64,000 bases of DNA from Flavobacteriaceae bacterium EG-1 (GTDB lineage: Bacteria > Bacteroidota > Bacteroidia > Flavobacteriales > Flavobacteriaceae), in NCBI RefSeq assembly GCF_009649685.1, contig NZ_WJPK01000001.1, forward strand, positions 1 through 64,000, read 5' to 3'. A model generated the notes under the pieces. That model saw only the letters and a list, made by a program, of their open reading frames with translations, searched no databases and was not told where the DNA came from. Of this stretch, positions 10,126 through 19,077 are shown piece by piece. Each line of letters starts with the position of its first letter. The first letter of the stretch is position 1. The translations under genes and the position numbers were made by a program.

Positions 10126-10266
10126 ACTTAAGATTTCCTTTTAAGAATCAAAGATAGTTATAAACTTTATTACATAAATTTTATGTGAATCTAGGATACG
10201 CGGGTGCAATCAATTATTTTTAGCCAAGTTTAATTTCTACAATATCAACTTGAAAATTAGTTTAGC

Positions 10267-10929
10267 ATGTATATTTTTATTTGGATAGTCGCAGTCGTTG
10301 TATGTATATATGCAATTGTAAAATTTATTAAGTACAGACCTTTAACTCCTTTTATGCCATATAAATATAATTTTGGTAAAAGGAGGATTACATTTAGAAA
10401 AACCCTGGATTTATTAGATAAAACGAATTCTAAAATAATTGTTGAAACTGGCACTTCAAGGGCTGGTTTAAAAGGAGCAAAAGGTGATGGTGCGGCCACT
10501 ATTGTATTTGGTAAGTGGGCAAAAGAGAATGGTGCTTATATGCATTCTGTAGATATCAGTGAAGAATCTGTACGGGGGTCTCAGGCTGAAGTTAATGCTC
10601 AGGGACTAAATGAGTATGTAACTGTTCATCTTTCTGATTCTTTGGTGTTTTTAAAGGATTTTAAAGAAAAAGTTGATTTTTTATATCTCGATAGTTACGA
10701 TTATAGTAAAGATTTAGAGGTACAAAGATTAAGTCAAGAACATCATTTAAAGGAATTTATGGCAATAGAAGGCCAATTGCATGAAAATTCTATTGTTTTA
10801 ATTGACGATTGTAGATTGCCGAATGGGGGTAAAGGCAAAACTGTTATTGCCTATATGCTAAAAAACGATTGGAAAATATTAATAGATGCCTACCAAGTTT
10901 TATTGGTTCGAAAAGGGTTCAAATTTTAA
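10267..10929 (+). CDS. Membrane-anchored class I SAM methyltransferase (Methyltransf_24-like)
   Basis: The 220-residue protein begins with one strongly hydrophobic helix (residues ~3-20) and continues as a Rossmann methyltransferase. Motif I is VETGTSRAGLKGAKGDGAAT (59-78), a putative SAM acidic residue lies in SVDIS (94-98), and LDSYDY (141-146) is the motif IV position. The long glycine-rich insertion in motif I is unusual but fits the CmcI/methyltransferase 24 group. It is divergently placed from the glycosyltransferase fusion across a 141-bp gap, suggesting it modifies an envelope sugar or glycolipid. The substrate is inferred only. Confidence 0.75.
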   Translation: MYIFIWIVAVVVCIYAIVKFIKYRPLTPFMPYKYNFGKRRITFRKTLDLLDKTNSKIIVETGTSRAGLKGAKGDGAATIVFGKWAKENGAYMHSVDISEESVRGSQAEVNAQGLNEYVTVHLSDSLVFLKDFKEKVDFLYLDSYDYSKDLEVQRLSQEHHLKEFMAIEGQLHENSIVLIDDCRLPNGGKGKTVIAYMLKNDWKILIDAYQVLLVRKGFKF

Positions 10930-11136
10930 GAACGAAATAATTATTCATTAAATAGGTTAGGTTTAATTTGGGATGTAGTTTTAAAAAGCCATATTAGAAA
11001 GATTATAGCATTCGGTTTTCTTAAAATTTTTGAGAATATCCTGAATATAAAAGAATTGATGAGTAGTTAGCCCAGTTTTTTTTAACATTACAATATTTGG
11101 AGAAGCTATTTCTTTCTGGTGAAGATGCGATTAAAG

Positions 11137-11194
11137 TTACTCGTATAGCGTGAAACTTAAATGGGCGTCAAATTGTTTCGTGCTATACGAGTAA
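11137..11194. repeat. Long inverted repeat in a convergent intergenic gap
   Basis: Arms of 20 nt (11137-11156 and 11175-11194) are complementary except at two adjacent positions; 13 bp (TTACTCGTATAGC) pair perfectly, with an 18-nt loop. It lies between the methyltransferase and dapD, which converge here. The right side is followed by AT-rich sequence but no clean T-run, so a bidirectional terminator is possible but not proven. The arms are GC-richer than their surroundings. Confidence 0.6.
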
Positions 11195-11221
11195 TATTTA
11201 TATAAAAATAGTATAGTGTTT

Positions 11222-12037
11222 TTATACTGCTACATCATATTCACGCAATGCATCATTAAGCGATGTCTTTTTATTCGTACTTTCTTTTCTAGTACCAATT
11301 ATTAATGCACATGGGACTTGAAAGTCACCTGCTGGAAATTTTTTAGTATAGCTACCAGGAATAACAACAGATCTTGCAGGTACTCTACCCTTCATTTCAA
11401 CTGGTGAGTCACCAGTAACATCAATAATTTTTGTAGAAGCAGTTAATACAACATTTGCTCCAAGAACAGCCTCACTTTCAACGCGAACACCTTCTACCAC
11501 AATACAACGACTACCAATAAATGCATTGTCTTCAATAATTACTGGAGCAGCTTGTAAAGGTTCTAAAACTCCACCGATACCTACGCCACCACTAAGGTGA
11601 ACATTTTTTCCTATTTGAGCACAACTTCCTACGGTTGCCCATGTATCTACCATTGTGCCTTCGTCAACATATGCACCAATGTTTACATAGCTAGGCATTA
11701 AAATTGTTCCAGCTGAGATATACGCACCATGTCTAGCAACGGCATGTGGTACAACTCTAATTCCTTTCTCTTTATATCCTCGTTTCAAAGGAATTTTATC
11801 ATGGTATTCAAAAATACCAGCTTCTAAAGTTTCCATTTTTTGAATTGGGAAATAGAGAACTACACCTTTTTTTACCCATTCGTTAATTTGCCAACCGTTT
11901 TCCGAAGGTTCAGCGCAGCGTAATTCTCCTTCATCTAGTAAGTTTATCACTTTTCTAATAGCATCTTGTGTAGCAGTTTCTTTTAAAAGCTCTCTATTTT
12001 CCCAAGCTTTTTCTATCGTTTGTTGTAGTTCTTTCAT
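11222..12037 (-). CDS. dapD: 2,3,4,5-tetrahydropyridine-2,6-dicarboxylate N-succinyltransferase
   Basis: The enzyme transfers succinyl from succinyl-CoA to tetrahydrodipicolinate in the lysine/diaminopimelate branch, feeding peptidoglycan synthesis. The 271-residue length matches DapD. Residues ~110-240 show the imperfect hexapeptide repeats of a left-handed beta helix (for example GAYISAGTILMPSYVNIGAY and VGSCAQIGKNVHLSGGVGIG), with the conserved GGVLEPLQAAPVIIEDN segment. The start matches the family N-terminus (MKELQQTIEKAWE). It stands alone on the minus strand, divergent from ruvX-def. Confidence 0.95.
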   Translation of the reverse strand: MKELQQTIEKAWENRELLKETATQDAIRKVINLLDEGELRCAEPSENGWQINEWVKKGVVLYFPIQKMETLEAGIFEYHDKIPLKRGYKEKGIRVVPHAVARHGAYISAGTILMPSYVNIGAYVDEGTMVDTWATVGSCAQIGKNVHLSGGVGIGGVLEPLQAAPVIIEDNAFIGSRCIVVEGVRVESEAVLGANVVLTASTKIIDVTGDSPVEMKGRVPARSVVIPGSYTKKFPAGDFQVPCALIIGTRKESTNKKTSLNDALREYDVAV

Positions 12038-12218
12038 TTTAATTCGTCTTCCGTTATTTAATAGTTTCTGACATTTCGAATATACCTAATATACCAGTTT
12101 TTCAACATAACATTGGCATGTCAATTTATATGCAAATGATTAAATGTTGAAGAAGACAAATATACATGCTCAAATATGATTTACTCTACCAAATTTATAC
12201 ATATAACATAATATGAGT

Positions 12219-12226
12219 TATTTTTG
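12219..12226 (+). promoter_or_regulatory. Candidate Bacteroidota -7 box for ruvX-def
   Basis: TATTTTTG matches the Bacteroidota sigma-A -7 consensus TAnnTTTG, 35 nt before the ruvX start. No TTG lies at the expected -33 distance, so this is weak support. Confidence 0.3.
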
Positions 12227-12260
12227 CTGAAATTTAGCACAACATCTTTATAAAAATTGT

Positions 12261-12671
12261 TTGGGAAGAATTTTAGCCTTGGATTACGGTCGAAAAAGAA
12301 CAGGTATTGCAGTAACTGACGAATTGCAGTTAATAGCATCTGGTTTAACAACGGTTCTCACAAAAGAACTATTGACATTTATTGTCTCGTATATTAAAAA
12401 TGAGAAAGTAGATAAGATTGTAATAGGAGAACCAAAACAGATGAATAATGAACCTTCTGAATCAGAAAAGGACATTACAGCTTTTATAAACAAATTAGTT
12501 GATAAACTACCTGAAACTCCTATTGAACGCCAAGATGAACGGTTTACTTCAAAAATGGCAATGTCGTCGATGATAGTGGGAGGAATGGGAAAAAAAAAGA
12601 GACAAAATAAAGCCCTTGTTGATGAAATAAGTGCAACACTTATTTTACAAGCATATTTAAATAGAAAGTAG
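12261..12671 (+). CDS. ruvX: Holliday junction resolvase-like YqgF/RuvX
   Basis: A 136-residue RNase H-fold nuclease of the YqgF family, known for pre-16S rRNA 5' maturation and proposed Holliday-junction cleavage. Visible active-site acids are D8 (LALDYGRKRTG), E57 (VIGEP), the QDERFTS motif at 91-97, and D121 near the C-terminus. The start is TTG at 12261, placing the family's GRILALDYG at the N-terminus; no ATG lies nearby. The stop codon abuts the def start, so the two are co-transcribed. This gene pair is common in flavobacteria. Confidence 0.92.
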   Translation: MGRILALDYGRKRTGIAVTDELQLIASGLTTVLTKELLTFIVSYIKNEKVDKIVIGEPKQMNNEPSESEKDITAFINKLVDKLPETPIERQDERFTSKMAMSSMIVGGMGKKKRQNKALVDEISATLILQAYLNRK

Positions 12672-13262
12672 ATGATGTTACCAATTGTAGCCTTTGGGGA
12701 TCCAGTCCTGAAAAAAGTAAGTATAGAGATTGAAGAAAATTATCCCAAATTAAATGAGTTAATTGAAAATATGTGGGAAACCATGTATAATGCTAGTGGC
12801 GTAGGTTTAGCTGCACCTCAAATAGGTTTGCCAATTCGTTTGTTTATAATAGATACTAGAGCTTTTGCAGATGACGATAGCTTAAGTAAGGTAGAGCAAA
12901 AAGAATTGTCTGAATTTAAAAAAGTATTTATTAATGCAGTAATTGAAGAAGAATTTGGTGAAGACTTTACCTTCAATGAAGGTTGTTTAAGTATACCTGA
13001 TATTCGAGAAGATATTACTCGAAAAGACACTATAACAATTACTTATTTAGATGAGAATTTTAAAAAAAAGAAAGAAACCTATAATGGACTTCGTGCAAGA
13101 GTTATTCAACATGAATATGACCATATTGAGGGAATTCTTTTTACAGACAAATTATCGTCACTAAAAAAACGCCTGTTGAAAAAACGTCTGACCAATATTT
13201 CAAAAGGAAATATTAAAATAGATTACCGCATGAAATTTCCTTTGATGAAAAAAGGACGTTAA
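12672..13262 (+). CDS. def: Peptide deformylase
   Basis: Removes the formyl group from the initiator methionine of nascent proteins. All three metal/catalytic motifs are present: GVGLAAPQIG at 43-52, EGCLSIP at 103-109 with the metal cysteine, and HEYDH at 147-151 with two metal histidines and the catalytic glutamate. At 196 residues it is the usual size for Bacteroidota Def. The first two codons are ATG ATG directly after the ruvX stop; either could be used. The insertion around residues 63-85 (AFADDDSLSKVEQKELSEFK) is a feature of the Bacteroidota forms. Confidence 0.95.
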   Translation: MMLPIVAFGDPVLKKVSIEIEENYPKLNELIENMWETMYNASGVGLAAPQIGLPIRLFIIDTRAFADDDSLSKVEQKELSEFKKVFINAVIEEEFGEDFTFNEGCLSIPDIREDITRKDTITITYLDENFKKKKETYNGLRARVIQHEYDHIEGILFTDKLSSLKKRLLKKRLTNISKGNIKIDYRMKFPLMKKGR

Positions 13263-13344
13263 AAGAGTTTTTAAATTGCTATTAATATTACATATTTGCC
13301 TGCCTTAAAAATAAATTTAGGATTGTGGCACGAAATAAATAATA

Positions 13345-13764
13345 ATGAGTTTAGATAAAATATTATCAATTGCCGGTAAACCCGGATTGTTTAGATTAAT
13401 TACACAAGCAAGAGCTGGTTTTGTAGCTGAGTCTTTACTAGATGGAAAAAGAATTACAGTTGGTTTACGTAACAATGTAAGTGTACTTTCTGAGATAGCG
13501 ATTTATACGTTAGATGAAGAATTACCATTACGTGAAGTGTTTCTAAAAATACAAGTTAAAGAAAAAGGAGGTAAAACTGCTATTTCTCATAAATCTGATA
13601 AGTTAAAATTAGAAGAATATTTCTTTGAAGTTTTACCTAATTATGATGAAGATCGTGTATATTCTAGTGATATAAAAAAGGTTGTTCAATGGTATAATAT
13701 TCTTCATGATAATGGAATAATTGACTTCTCTGAAAATGGAGAAGAAGAAGGTTCGGAAGAATAG
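13345..13764 (+). CDS. DUF5606 domain-containing protein
   Basis: A 139-residue soluble protein starting MSLDKILSIAGKPGLFRLI, the signature of the Bacteroidota family DUF5606. Function is not established. There is no signal peptide or membrane segment, and the C-terminal ~10 residues are very acidic (ENGEEEGSEE). It lies 82 bp after def on the same strand, and a hairpin terminator follows, so it closes the ruvX-def unit. The ruvX, def, DUF5606 order suggests a housekeeping role tied to translation or growth, by inference only. Confidence 0.88.
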   Translation: MSLDKILSIAGKPGLFRLITQARAGFVAESLLDGKRITVGLRNNVSVLSEIAIYTLDEELPLREVFLKIQVKEKGGKTAISHKSDKLKLEEYFFEVLPNYDEDRVYSSDIKKVVQWYNILHDNGIIDFSENGEEEGSEE

Positions 13765-13780
13765 ATTAATAAAATAATTA

Positions 13781-13809
13781 AAAAGCCTAACTGTAATGTT
13801 AGGTTTTTA
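13781..13809. terminator. Bidirectional rho-independent terminator
   Basis: Stem CCTAAC/GTTAGG around TGTAAT, flanked by A-rich sequence on the left and TTTTT on the right. It serves DUF5606 on the plus strand and the convergent hexosaminidase gene on the minus strand. Confidence 0.8.
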
Positions 13810-13832
13810 GCATTAATCATTATAGTATTATT

Positions 13833-15449
13833 TTAATCTTTTTTAATTTCTTCAAATGTATTTTTACTCTTTTTCCAATCAATTAAGGGTGATGGGTAAT
13901 ATTGGACGTTCATTCGTTCTAAATAAGGTGCCTGATTTGCCAAACGGACCTTGTAGTTCTCCCAATCTCGATTTTCTTCGGTAGACCAACTTAGTTCAGA
14001 ATAACCAATTGCGCGAGGAAAAGCTAAATATTCGGCTTCACTAATATCACTAATTGTTTCTGACCATAATGGTGCTTCAACACCTAATATACTTTCTAAA
14101 GGTATTCCGTCATACGCTTCAGGTGACCAAATGTAAGCAGAATCTGTAGGGATATAAGCTGCCCAATGCAATCCGAATTTAGACTCAGTGTCATATTCCA
14201 TATCCAAATAAGCTTTTTTAGCTGGAGACATAATTATCTTCATACCTTTATTAACTGCAAGTTCTGCATTTTCTTTAGACCCCCAATATTGCGCAACAGA
14301 GGTTGAGTCTACATTAGCCGTTGCTAATTCATCCCATCCTATTGGTATTTTATTGTGTTGTTTTACGATTTCTACAACCTTATCCATAAAATAGATGTAG
14401 TCGTTCTTTTTAGTAACATGACTTTCATCACCTCCTACATGAAAATAAGGGCCAGGTGATATTTCGGTTATTTCTCGAACAACATCATTAATAAAACTAT
14501 AGACGGTATCTTTTCGAGTATCGAATGTGCTAAAGCCAACATGTGTTCCTTCATATAATTTAGGAGTCTTTCCATTTCCGTTTAAGAAAGGATACGATAC
14601 AGAAGCGGCATTTGTATGACCAGGCATATCAACTTCAGGAACTATCGTTATAAAATGTTCGGCAGCATAGGCTACAATTTCCTTATAATCTTCTTGGGTA
14701 AAAAATCCACCGCTTTCACCACCAACTTCGGTACTTCCACCAATTTCTGTCAATTTTGGCCATGATTTAATTTCTATTCGCCAACCTTGATCATCCGTTA
14801 AGTGGAGATGCAATACGTTGTATTTGTAATATGCTAAAAGGTCAATGTATTTTTTAACATCTTCAACACTAAAGAAATGTCGAGCTACATCTAACATACT
14901 TCCTCTATAACCAAGATTTGGACTATCAATTATTTTCCCAGTTGGAATTGTCCAAATAGGATATTCAGCTAAGGTGTCGGTACTTACTTCTGGAATAAGT
15001 TGTCGAAGGGTTTGAATTCCTCTGAAAGCACCTTCGGCTGTATTAGAATTTAAAATTACAGAGTCAGTGGTAATATAAATTTGATAAGCTTCTGGTGTAT
15101 TCAATTCAAGACTATCACTTTGATTAATATAAATAACACCTTCTCTACCTGGTATTTCATCTACATTGACTTGAATATCAATATCAGTTTTTGCTTTTAT
15201 TTTTTTTGCTAAAAATTCGGCTACTTCTTCATAACCAGCAGCATTCTTAGTTGTATAAATAGCAGTAAACTGGTCTAAAGCAAAGCCCCCATTAGTGGGA
15301 ATTATTTTCAAGGGTTTCGGAATTAAATTTTCGGTTACTAAATTAGTTGGTGGAAAATTTAAAATTCGCTTTTTCTTTTCTTTGGTACAAGAAACTACAG
15401 TAAGTAGAAATAAAAAAGTTAAAGCGATTCTAGTAAATATTATTTTCAT
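13833..15449 (-). CDS. Beta-N-acetylhexosaminidase, GH20 lipoprotein
   Basis: Releases terminal N-acetylglucosamine or N-acetylgalactosamine from chitooligosaccharides or glycans. The 538-residue protein has a lipoprotein signal peptide (VVSC, C21). Residues ~40-170 form the GH20b non-catalytic domain, and 175-~490 the GH20 TIM barrel, with LHLHLTDDQGWRIEIK at 213-228 and the catalytic pair D341-E342 in HVGGDESHV. It is therefore probably periplasmic or surface-anchored. A secreted SGNH hydrolase lies 28 bp upstream in the same direction, suggesting joint action on acetylated amino-sugar glycans (inference). Confidence 0.94.
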   Translation of the reverse strand: MKIIFTRIALTFLFLLTVVSCTKEKKKRILNFPPTNLVTENLIPKPLKIIPTNGGFALDQFTAIYTTKNAAGYEEVAEFLAKKIKAKTDIDIQVNVDEIPGREGVIYINQSDSLELNTPEAYQIYITTDSVILNSNTAEGAFRGIQTLRQLIPEVSTDTLAEYPIWTIPTGKIIDSPNLGYRGSMLDVARHFFSVEDVKKYIDLLAYYKYNVLHLHLTDDQGWRIEIKSWPKLTEIGGSTEVGGESGGFFTQEDYKEIVAYAAEHFITIVPEVDMPGHTNAASVSYPFLNGNGKTPKLYEGTHVGFSTFDTRKDTVYSFINDVVREITEISPGPYFHVGGDESHVTKKNDYIYFMDKVVEIVKQHNKIPIGWDELATANVDSTSVAQYWGSKENAELAVNKGMKIIMSPAKKAYLDMEYDTESKFGLHWAAYIPTDSAYIWSPEAYDGIPLESILGVEAPLWSETISDISEAEYLAFPRAIGYSELSWSTEENRDWENYKVRLANQAPYLERMNVQYYPSPLIDWKKSKNTFEEIKKD

Positions 15450-15476
15450 AAAAAATGTAGTTTATGTTGTTGGGTG

Positions 15477-16121
15477 CTAAGGTATATAGTTTTTTATGAC
15501 ATTGTACCATATATCATATCCTTTTGTATTCATATGCAAACCATCTTCTATAAACATATCTTGCATTACATTGTTTTTATAAATCATTGGTTTCCAAACA
15601 TCGGCAAAACTCGTTAAGGGGTCTTTTTTGCTAAGTGACTTAAATTTTCGATTTAGTTTTTTGTAACGTCTCTTTAAATTCCATCGTGATATACTGGGTT
15701 TGGCTGCAATTAAAATCACTTCAGTAGCGGCATTTTTACTTCTAATTTTATCAATAATTTGGCGTGTAGTTTTTATTATTTCTTTAGACTTCTTATTCGC
15801 TGATATATCATTATCACCTTCATAAATAAATACTTTTTTAGGTTTAAAATTTAAAACCAATCTGTCCAAATGAGCAAGTAAATCGCTAGCTTGAGAACCT
15901 CCAAATCCAGAATTAACTATTTGATTATCTGGGAACCTGCTTTGAACATCTTTCCACATTCTAATACTTGAACTACCCGTAAATACAATAGTTTCTTTAT
16001 TCGAATCTAATAAGGTATCATATTTTTGTTGAATTGCACTTACTTGTTCAGCAAAGCGATTAGGGTCTTGGGCATTCGTTAAAAATCCTGTAAGAAGAAA
16101 TAGAACAACTAATTTTTTCAT
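15477..16121 (-). CDS. Secreted SGNH/GDSL-type hydrolase
   Basis: An esterase-like protein of ~214 residues with a signal peptide ending near TNAQ (residue ~18). Block I is FTGSSSIRMW, with the nucleophile serine in GSSS (about 50-53). Block III is YEGDNDISAN (about 101-110), and the catalytic Asp/His pair is in EDGLHMN near residue 196. The start is set at the ATG at 16121, directly after an in-frame TTG. Its position just before the GH20 gene suggests deacetylation or deacylation of the same glycan; the substrate is not known. Confidence 0.87.
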   Translation of the reverse strand: MKKLVVLFLLTGFLTNAQDPNRFAEQVSAIQQKYDTLLDSNKETIVFTGSSSIRMWKDVQSRFPDNQIVNSGFGGSQASDLLAHLDRLVLNFKPKKVFIYEGDNDISANKKSKEIIKTTRQIIDKIRSKNAATEVILIAAKPSISRWNLKRRYKKLNRKFKSLSKKDPLTSFADVWKPMIYKNNVMQDMFIEDGLHMNTKGYDIWYNVIKNYIP

Positions 16122-16205
16122 CAATATTTATTTGTGGTTTAAAATTTAAAGGTAAATGTTTTCGTAAAACTTACAAGCGTAATTTGCATGGTCTCATATC
16201 CATTT

Positions 16206-16931
16206 CTAAATACCAATAGCCATGAATACAATAGCAGCTAACATGCCACCACATATTGGAGCTACAACAGGCACCCATGCGTACCACCATGCACTTTTAC
16301 CTTTATTAGTAATTGGTAAGATGGCGTGCATAATTCGTGGTCCTAAATCACGTGCTGGGTTTATTGCATAACCAGTAGTTCCACCAAGACTCATACCAAT
16401 TGCTAAAACTAATAAGGCTACAGGGAGAGCATCTAAAGAACCCAGTTTAATATTTTCTTCCCCTAAACTACCACCTGCGATATAAAAGATAGCTAGTATA
16501 AAAGCAAAGGTTGCGATGAATTCACTTAAGAAATTCCAAATTGTATTTTTAATTGCGGGGGTAGTGGCGAATGTACTTAATATTGCACCTTGGTCTTCAC
16601 TAGTTTCATATTGTTTTTTGTAGCTCAACCATACTAAAGTAGTACCAGTCATTGCACCTAATATTTGTGCAATAATATACCCAGGAGTTAAACTCCAAGC
16701 GAATTTGCCAGCAGTAGCAAGTGCAATTGTTACAGCGGGGTTTAAATGTGCGCCACTTACATCTGCCGCTACAAAAACACCTACAAACACAGCCATGGCC
16801 CAACCAATAGTAATTCCTACCCAACCAGCACTATTGCCAAAGGTGTTTTTTAAATTGGCATTAGCAACAATACCATTGCCCAATAAAATTAATAAAGAGG
16901 TGCCAATAAATTCAAAAAGATAAGAAGTCAT
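16206..16931 (-). CDS. glpF: MIP-family channel, aquaglyceroporin type
   Basis: An inner-membrane channel of 241 residues with six hydrophobic segments and two NPA half-helices: HLNPAV (N64) and YAINPARDLGPR (N191). The aspartate after the second NPA arginine (NPARD) is the hallmark of glycerol-conducting GlpF-type proteins rather than pure water channels. No glycerol kinase lies nearby, so use for glycerol or another small polyol is inferred. The gene is alone on its strand, facing DUF2853 across a 280-bp divergent gap. Confidence 0.92.
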   Translation of the reverse strand: MTSYLFEFIGTSLLILLGNGIVANANLKNTFGNSAGWVGITIGWAMAVFVGVFVAADVSGAHLNPAVTIALATAGKFAWSLTPGYIIAQILGAMTGTTLVWLSYKKQYETSEDQGAILSTFATTPAIKNTIWNFLSEFIATFAFILAIFYIAGGSLGEENIKLGSLDALPVALLVLAIGMSLGGTTGYAINPARDLGPRIMHAILPITNKGKSAWWYAWVPVVAPICGGMLAAIVFMAIGI

Positions 16932-17211
16932 AATTGTAGTTGGTTTAGTTTAAGTTAGAGGTTTAATTTGTTTGAAGGTTTTAAGGTATTTTAATTGTAA
17001 TTTAATAGTGTAAATTATAAACTAGATTTTTGGTAAAGTCAAGATACCCATATTTTTGTTAAATCGTTGAAAAATACAAGGGTTACTCTAAAATTATTAG
17101 GATATTGAAGTGTTTATTATTGAATAAATGTATAATTTAGGGAGTAATATGGAAGGTCTTGTAAGTACTTTCATATTTAAGAACTCAATTAACATTTAAA
17201 AATCCAAAACA

Positions 17212-17544
17212 ATGAGTGAATTAAGTGAAAAATTAGCAAAATTAAAGGCGACGGCTGTGAGTCAATTAACAGAATGTGGTGTTTCTTCAATCGATAATGA
17301 TACATTAGATGGCTATGTAAATAGTCTAAAGTCGATGGTAAATAATAAAGACGCTACATTAGTTTCCGGTACAGATGAATCTGAACTTGAAACAGTTCGT
17401 AGAAATTTTGTTGAGAAAAAACTTGGTGTGACGGATAAGGACAAAGCTATGGGTGCAATTAAAAGTGTAGCTGATAAAATGTCTGGAATTCGGATGAAAA
17501 GTCGCCCAGCATTTTACTATTTATTGAAAGAAGAATTAGGATAA
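17212..17544 (+). CDS. DUF2853 family protein
   Basis: A 110-residue soluble protein matching the DUF2853 pattern: an N-terminal helix, a VSGTDESELETVRRNFV segment at about 55-71, the phrase KKLGV, and a C-terminal RPAFYYLL helix. Members are small helical proteins of unknown function found in Bacteroidota and Proteobacteria. It has its own upstream region and a terminator, so it is probably monocistronic. Confidence 0.85.
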   Translation: MSELSEKLAKLKATAVSQLTECGVSSIDNDTLDGYVNSLKSMVNNKDATLVSGTDESELETVRRNFVEKKLGVTDKDKAMGAIKSVADKMSGIRMKSRPAFYYLLKEELG

Positions 17545-17565
17545 TTTTTTCAGATTATTCAAAAT

Positions 17566-17602
17566 AAAAAAACCGTCTACTTTTCTAGTGGGCGGTTTTT
17601 TA
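17566..17602. terminator. Bidirectional rho-independent terminator
   Basis: A-rich left flank, stem AACCGTCT/GGGCGGTT with G-U pairs, loop ACTTTTCTAGT, then TTTTTT. It sits between the convergent DUF2853 and DUF1569 genes. Confidence 0.8.
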
Positions 17603-17622
17603 TTCTTTCTAATATGTTAGCA

Positions 17623-18081
17623 CTAGACACCAAATTGTGTTAAATGATGCTCTAGGTGTTTGGAGAATAAAGTATTCCATTGTTCATGGGATAATTTTCC
17701 AAAAGCAGGATTTTCAAGTCCATTAAAATGATTTGGACCTAAATCTTTTGTTTTGATTAGATGGTCAATAAGGCGTTTTTTCTCTATTTCAAAATCTTTT
17801 TCGGTAGTCATTTTAAAAATGGGAGACGTTGGTGAGTTTTTCTTATAGGGTTTGTTGCCAACAACAATACTCTTAACAAAAATCTTAACTAATAAACGAG
17901 CAAATGCATTAGGTTTCGGGTGTTTATTGGTATACACAATTTCATAGGCGACATTACAATGTGCCAACATTTGAGCAACACTCATTTTTCCCCATAAACT
18001 TTTGGTCTCAGGTGTTAAATTATTAATGCGTTCAATAGTCTCTTGTGTTTCTTTTTCGTCAAATAAATTTTTCCAATTCAT
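17623..18081 (-). CDS. DUF1569 (DinB-like) protein
   Basis: A 152-residue protein of the DUF1569 family, a DinB/YfiT-like four-helix bundle. The KMSVAQMLAHCNVAYE stretch (about 32-47) carries the usual histidine, and HEQWNTLFSKHLEHHLTQFGV at the C-terminus supplies more, fitting a metal site. No signal peptide. The biochemical role is unknown; DinB-like relatives include thiol-dependent transferases. It is a single gene between two terminator-bounded units. Confidence 0.83.
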   Translation of the reverse strand: MNWKNLFDEKETQETIERINNLTPETKSLWGKMSVAQMLAHCNVAYEIVYTNKHPKPNAFARLLVKIFVKSIVVGNKPYKKNSPTSPIFKMTTEKDFEIEKKRLIDHLIKTKDLGPNHFNGLENPAFGKLSHEQWNTLFSKHLEHHLTQFGV

Positions 18082-18183
18082 GATTCATTTTGTTTAATAA
18101 ATTGTTAATCATATATAAGACGAGCTCTGTCTACTTATTAGGACATTTTATAGTTATATTTTAATCTGAATTACCATTTCATA

Positions 18184-19068
18184 TTAATTTATTCCGTTTA
18201 CTGTCATTTCTAAAGTGTAAACAGAATCCATCGCAGTAATAAATAAAATATTTCTATTTAATCCTCCAAAGGTTACATTCGCAGTCCATTTTTCTGGTAC
18301 ATCAATTTGTTTTATTTGTTGTCCTTTTTTGTTAAATACTGTTACTCCATCGCCGGTTAAATAAACATTTCCTAAATTATCTATGGTCATTCCATCCGAT
18401 CCTAAGTTGACAAATAATTCTTTATCGCTTAAACTACCATCATCATTTATGGAATAGGAATATGTTTTTTTATCTCCAATATCTGCAATATATAAGGTTT
18501 TACCATCAGCAGAACCAATAATTCCATTGGGCATCACAAAATCTTCTGCAACAATTATTACATCGGATTCATTAGGAGTTACATAATAAACTCTACGCTC
18601 ATTTATTTCAGGTTCAGAATAATCCCACCATGGTCTTTTATAAAAGGGATCAGTAAAATAGATACCTCCTTTGGAATCTATCCATAAATCATTTGGACCA
18701 CCGAGTTTTTTTTCATTAAAATTATCAACCAATACAGTTACATTTTTAGCTTTATCTATTTTCCATAATTCATTTTTGTTGTCGGCACATGAAATTAAAT
18801 TTTCATCAGCATCAAAATAAAGCCCATTAGAACGTCCAGATGGTTTCATCCAATCTGAAACGGAGTTATCGGCAGCATTCCATTTTACAATACGGTCATT
18901 GGGTTGATCCGTAAAATAAATATCTCCGTTTTTGCTAACTGCGGGCCCTTCTGTAAAACTAAATTCTTCTGAAACCAATACTAGTTCTGCTCCATCAGAA
19001 ATAATATTTTGAGCTTTACAGCTGATAAAAAAAGTAGCCATTACGGTAAAAAGAATTAGTTTTTTCAT
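18184..19068 (-). CDS. SMP-30/gluconolactonase-like beta-propeller, exported
   Basis: A 294-residue six-bladed beta-propeller of the SMP-30/gluconolactonase/LRE family, which opens sugar lactones. Landmarks are SFTEGPAVSKNGDIYFTD at about 36-53, GGPNDLWIDSKGGIYFTDP in the middle, and PNGIIGSADGKTLYIAD later, with the usual metal-coordinating E, N and D residues. The N-terminus (FFISCKAQ) can be read as a lipoprotein or type I signal. It is the last gene of a four-gene run with a sugar isomerase and an oxidoreductase, so lactone hydrolysis in a periplasmic sugar pathway is plausible. Confidence 0.88.
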   Translation of the reverse strand: MKKLILFTVMATFFISCKAQNIISDGAELVLVSEEFSFTEGPAVSKNGDIYFTDQPNDRIVKWNAADNSVSDWMKPSGRSNGLYFDADENLISCADNKNELWKIDKAKNVTVLVDNFNEKKLGGPNDLWIDSKGGIYFTDPFYKRPWWDYSEPEINERRVYYVTPNESDVIIVAEDFVMPNGIIGSADGKTLYIADIGDKKTYSYSINDDGSLSDKELFVNLGSDGMTIDNLGNVYLTGDGVTVFNKKGQQIKQIDVPEKWTANVTFGGLNRNILFITAMDSVYTLEMTVNGIN

Positions 19069-19077
19069 TATTTGTTT

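Noticed and set aside
10930-11050. Frame continuing ~45 codons after the methyltransferase stop
   Set aside because: Same frame and open, but the sequence after TAA has no recognisable domain, and the methyltransferase is already full length.
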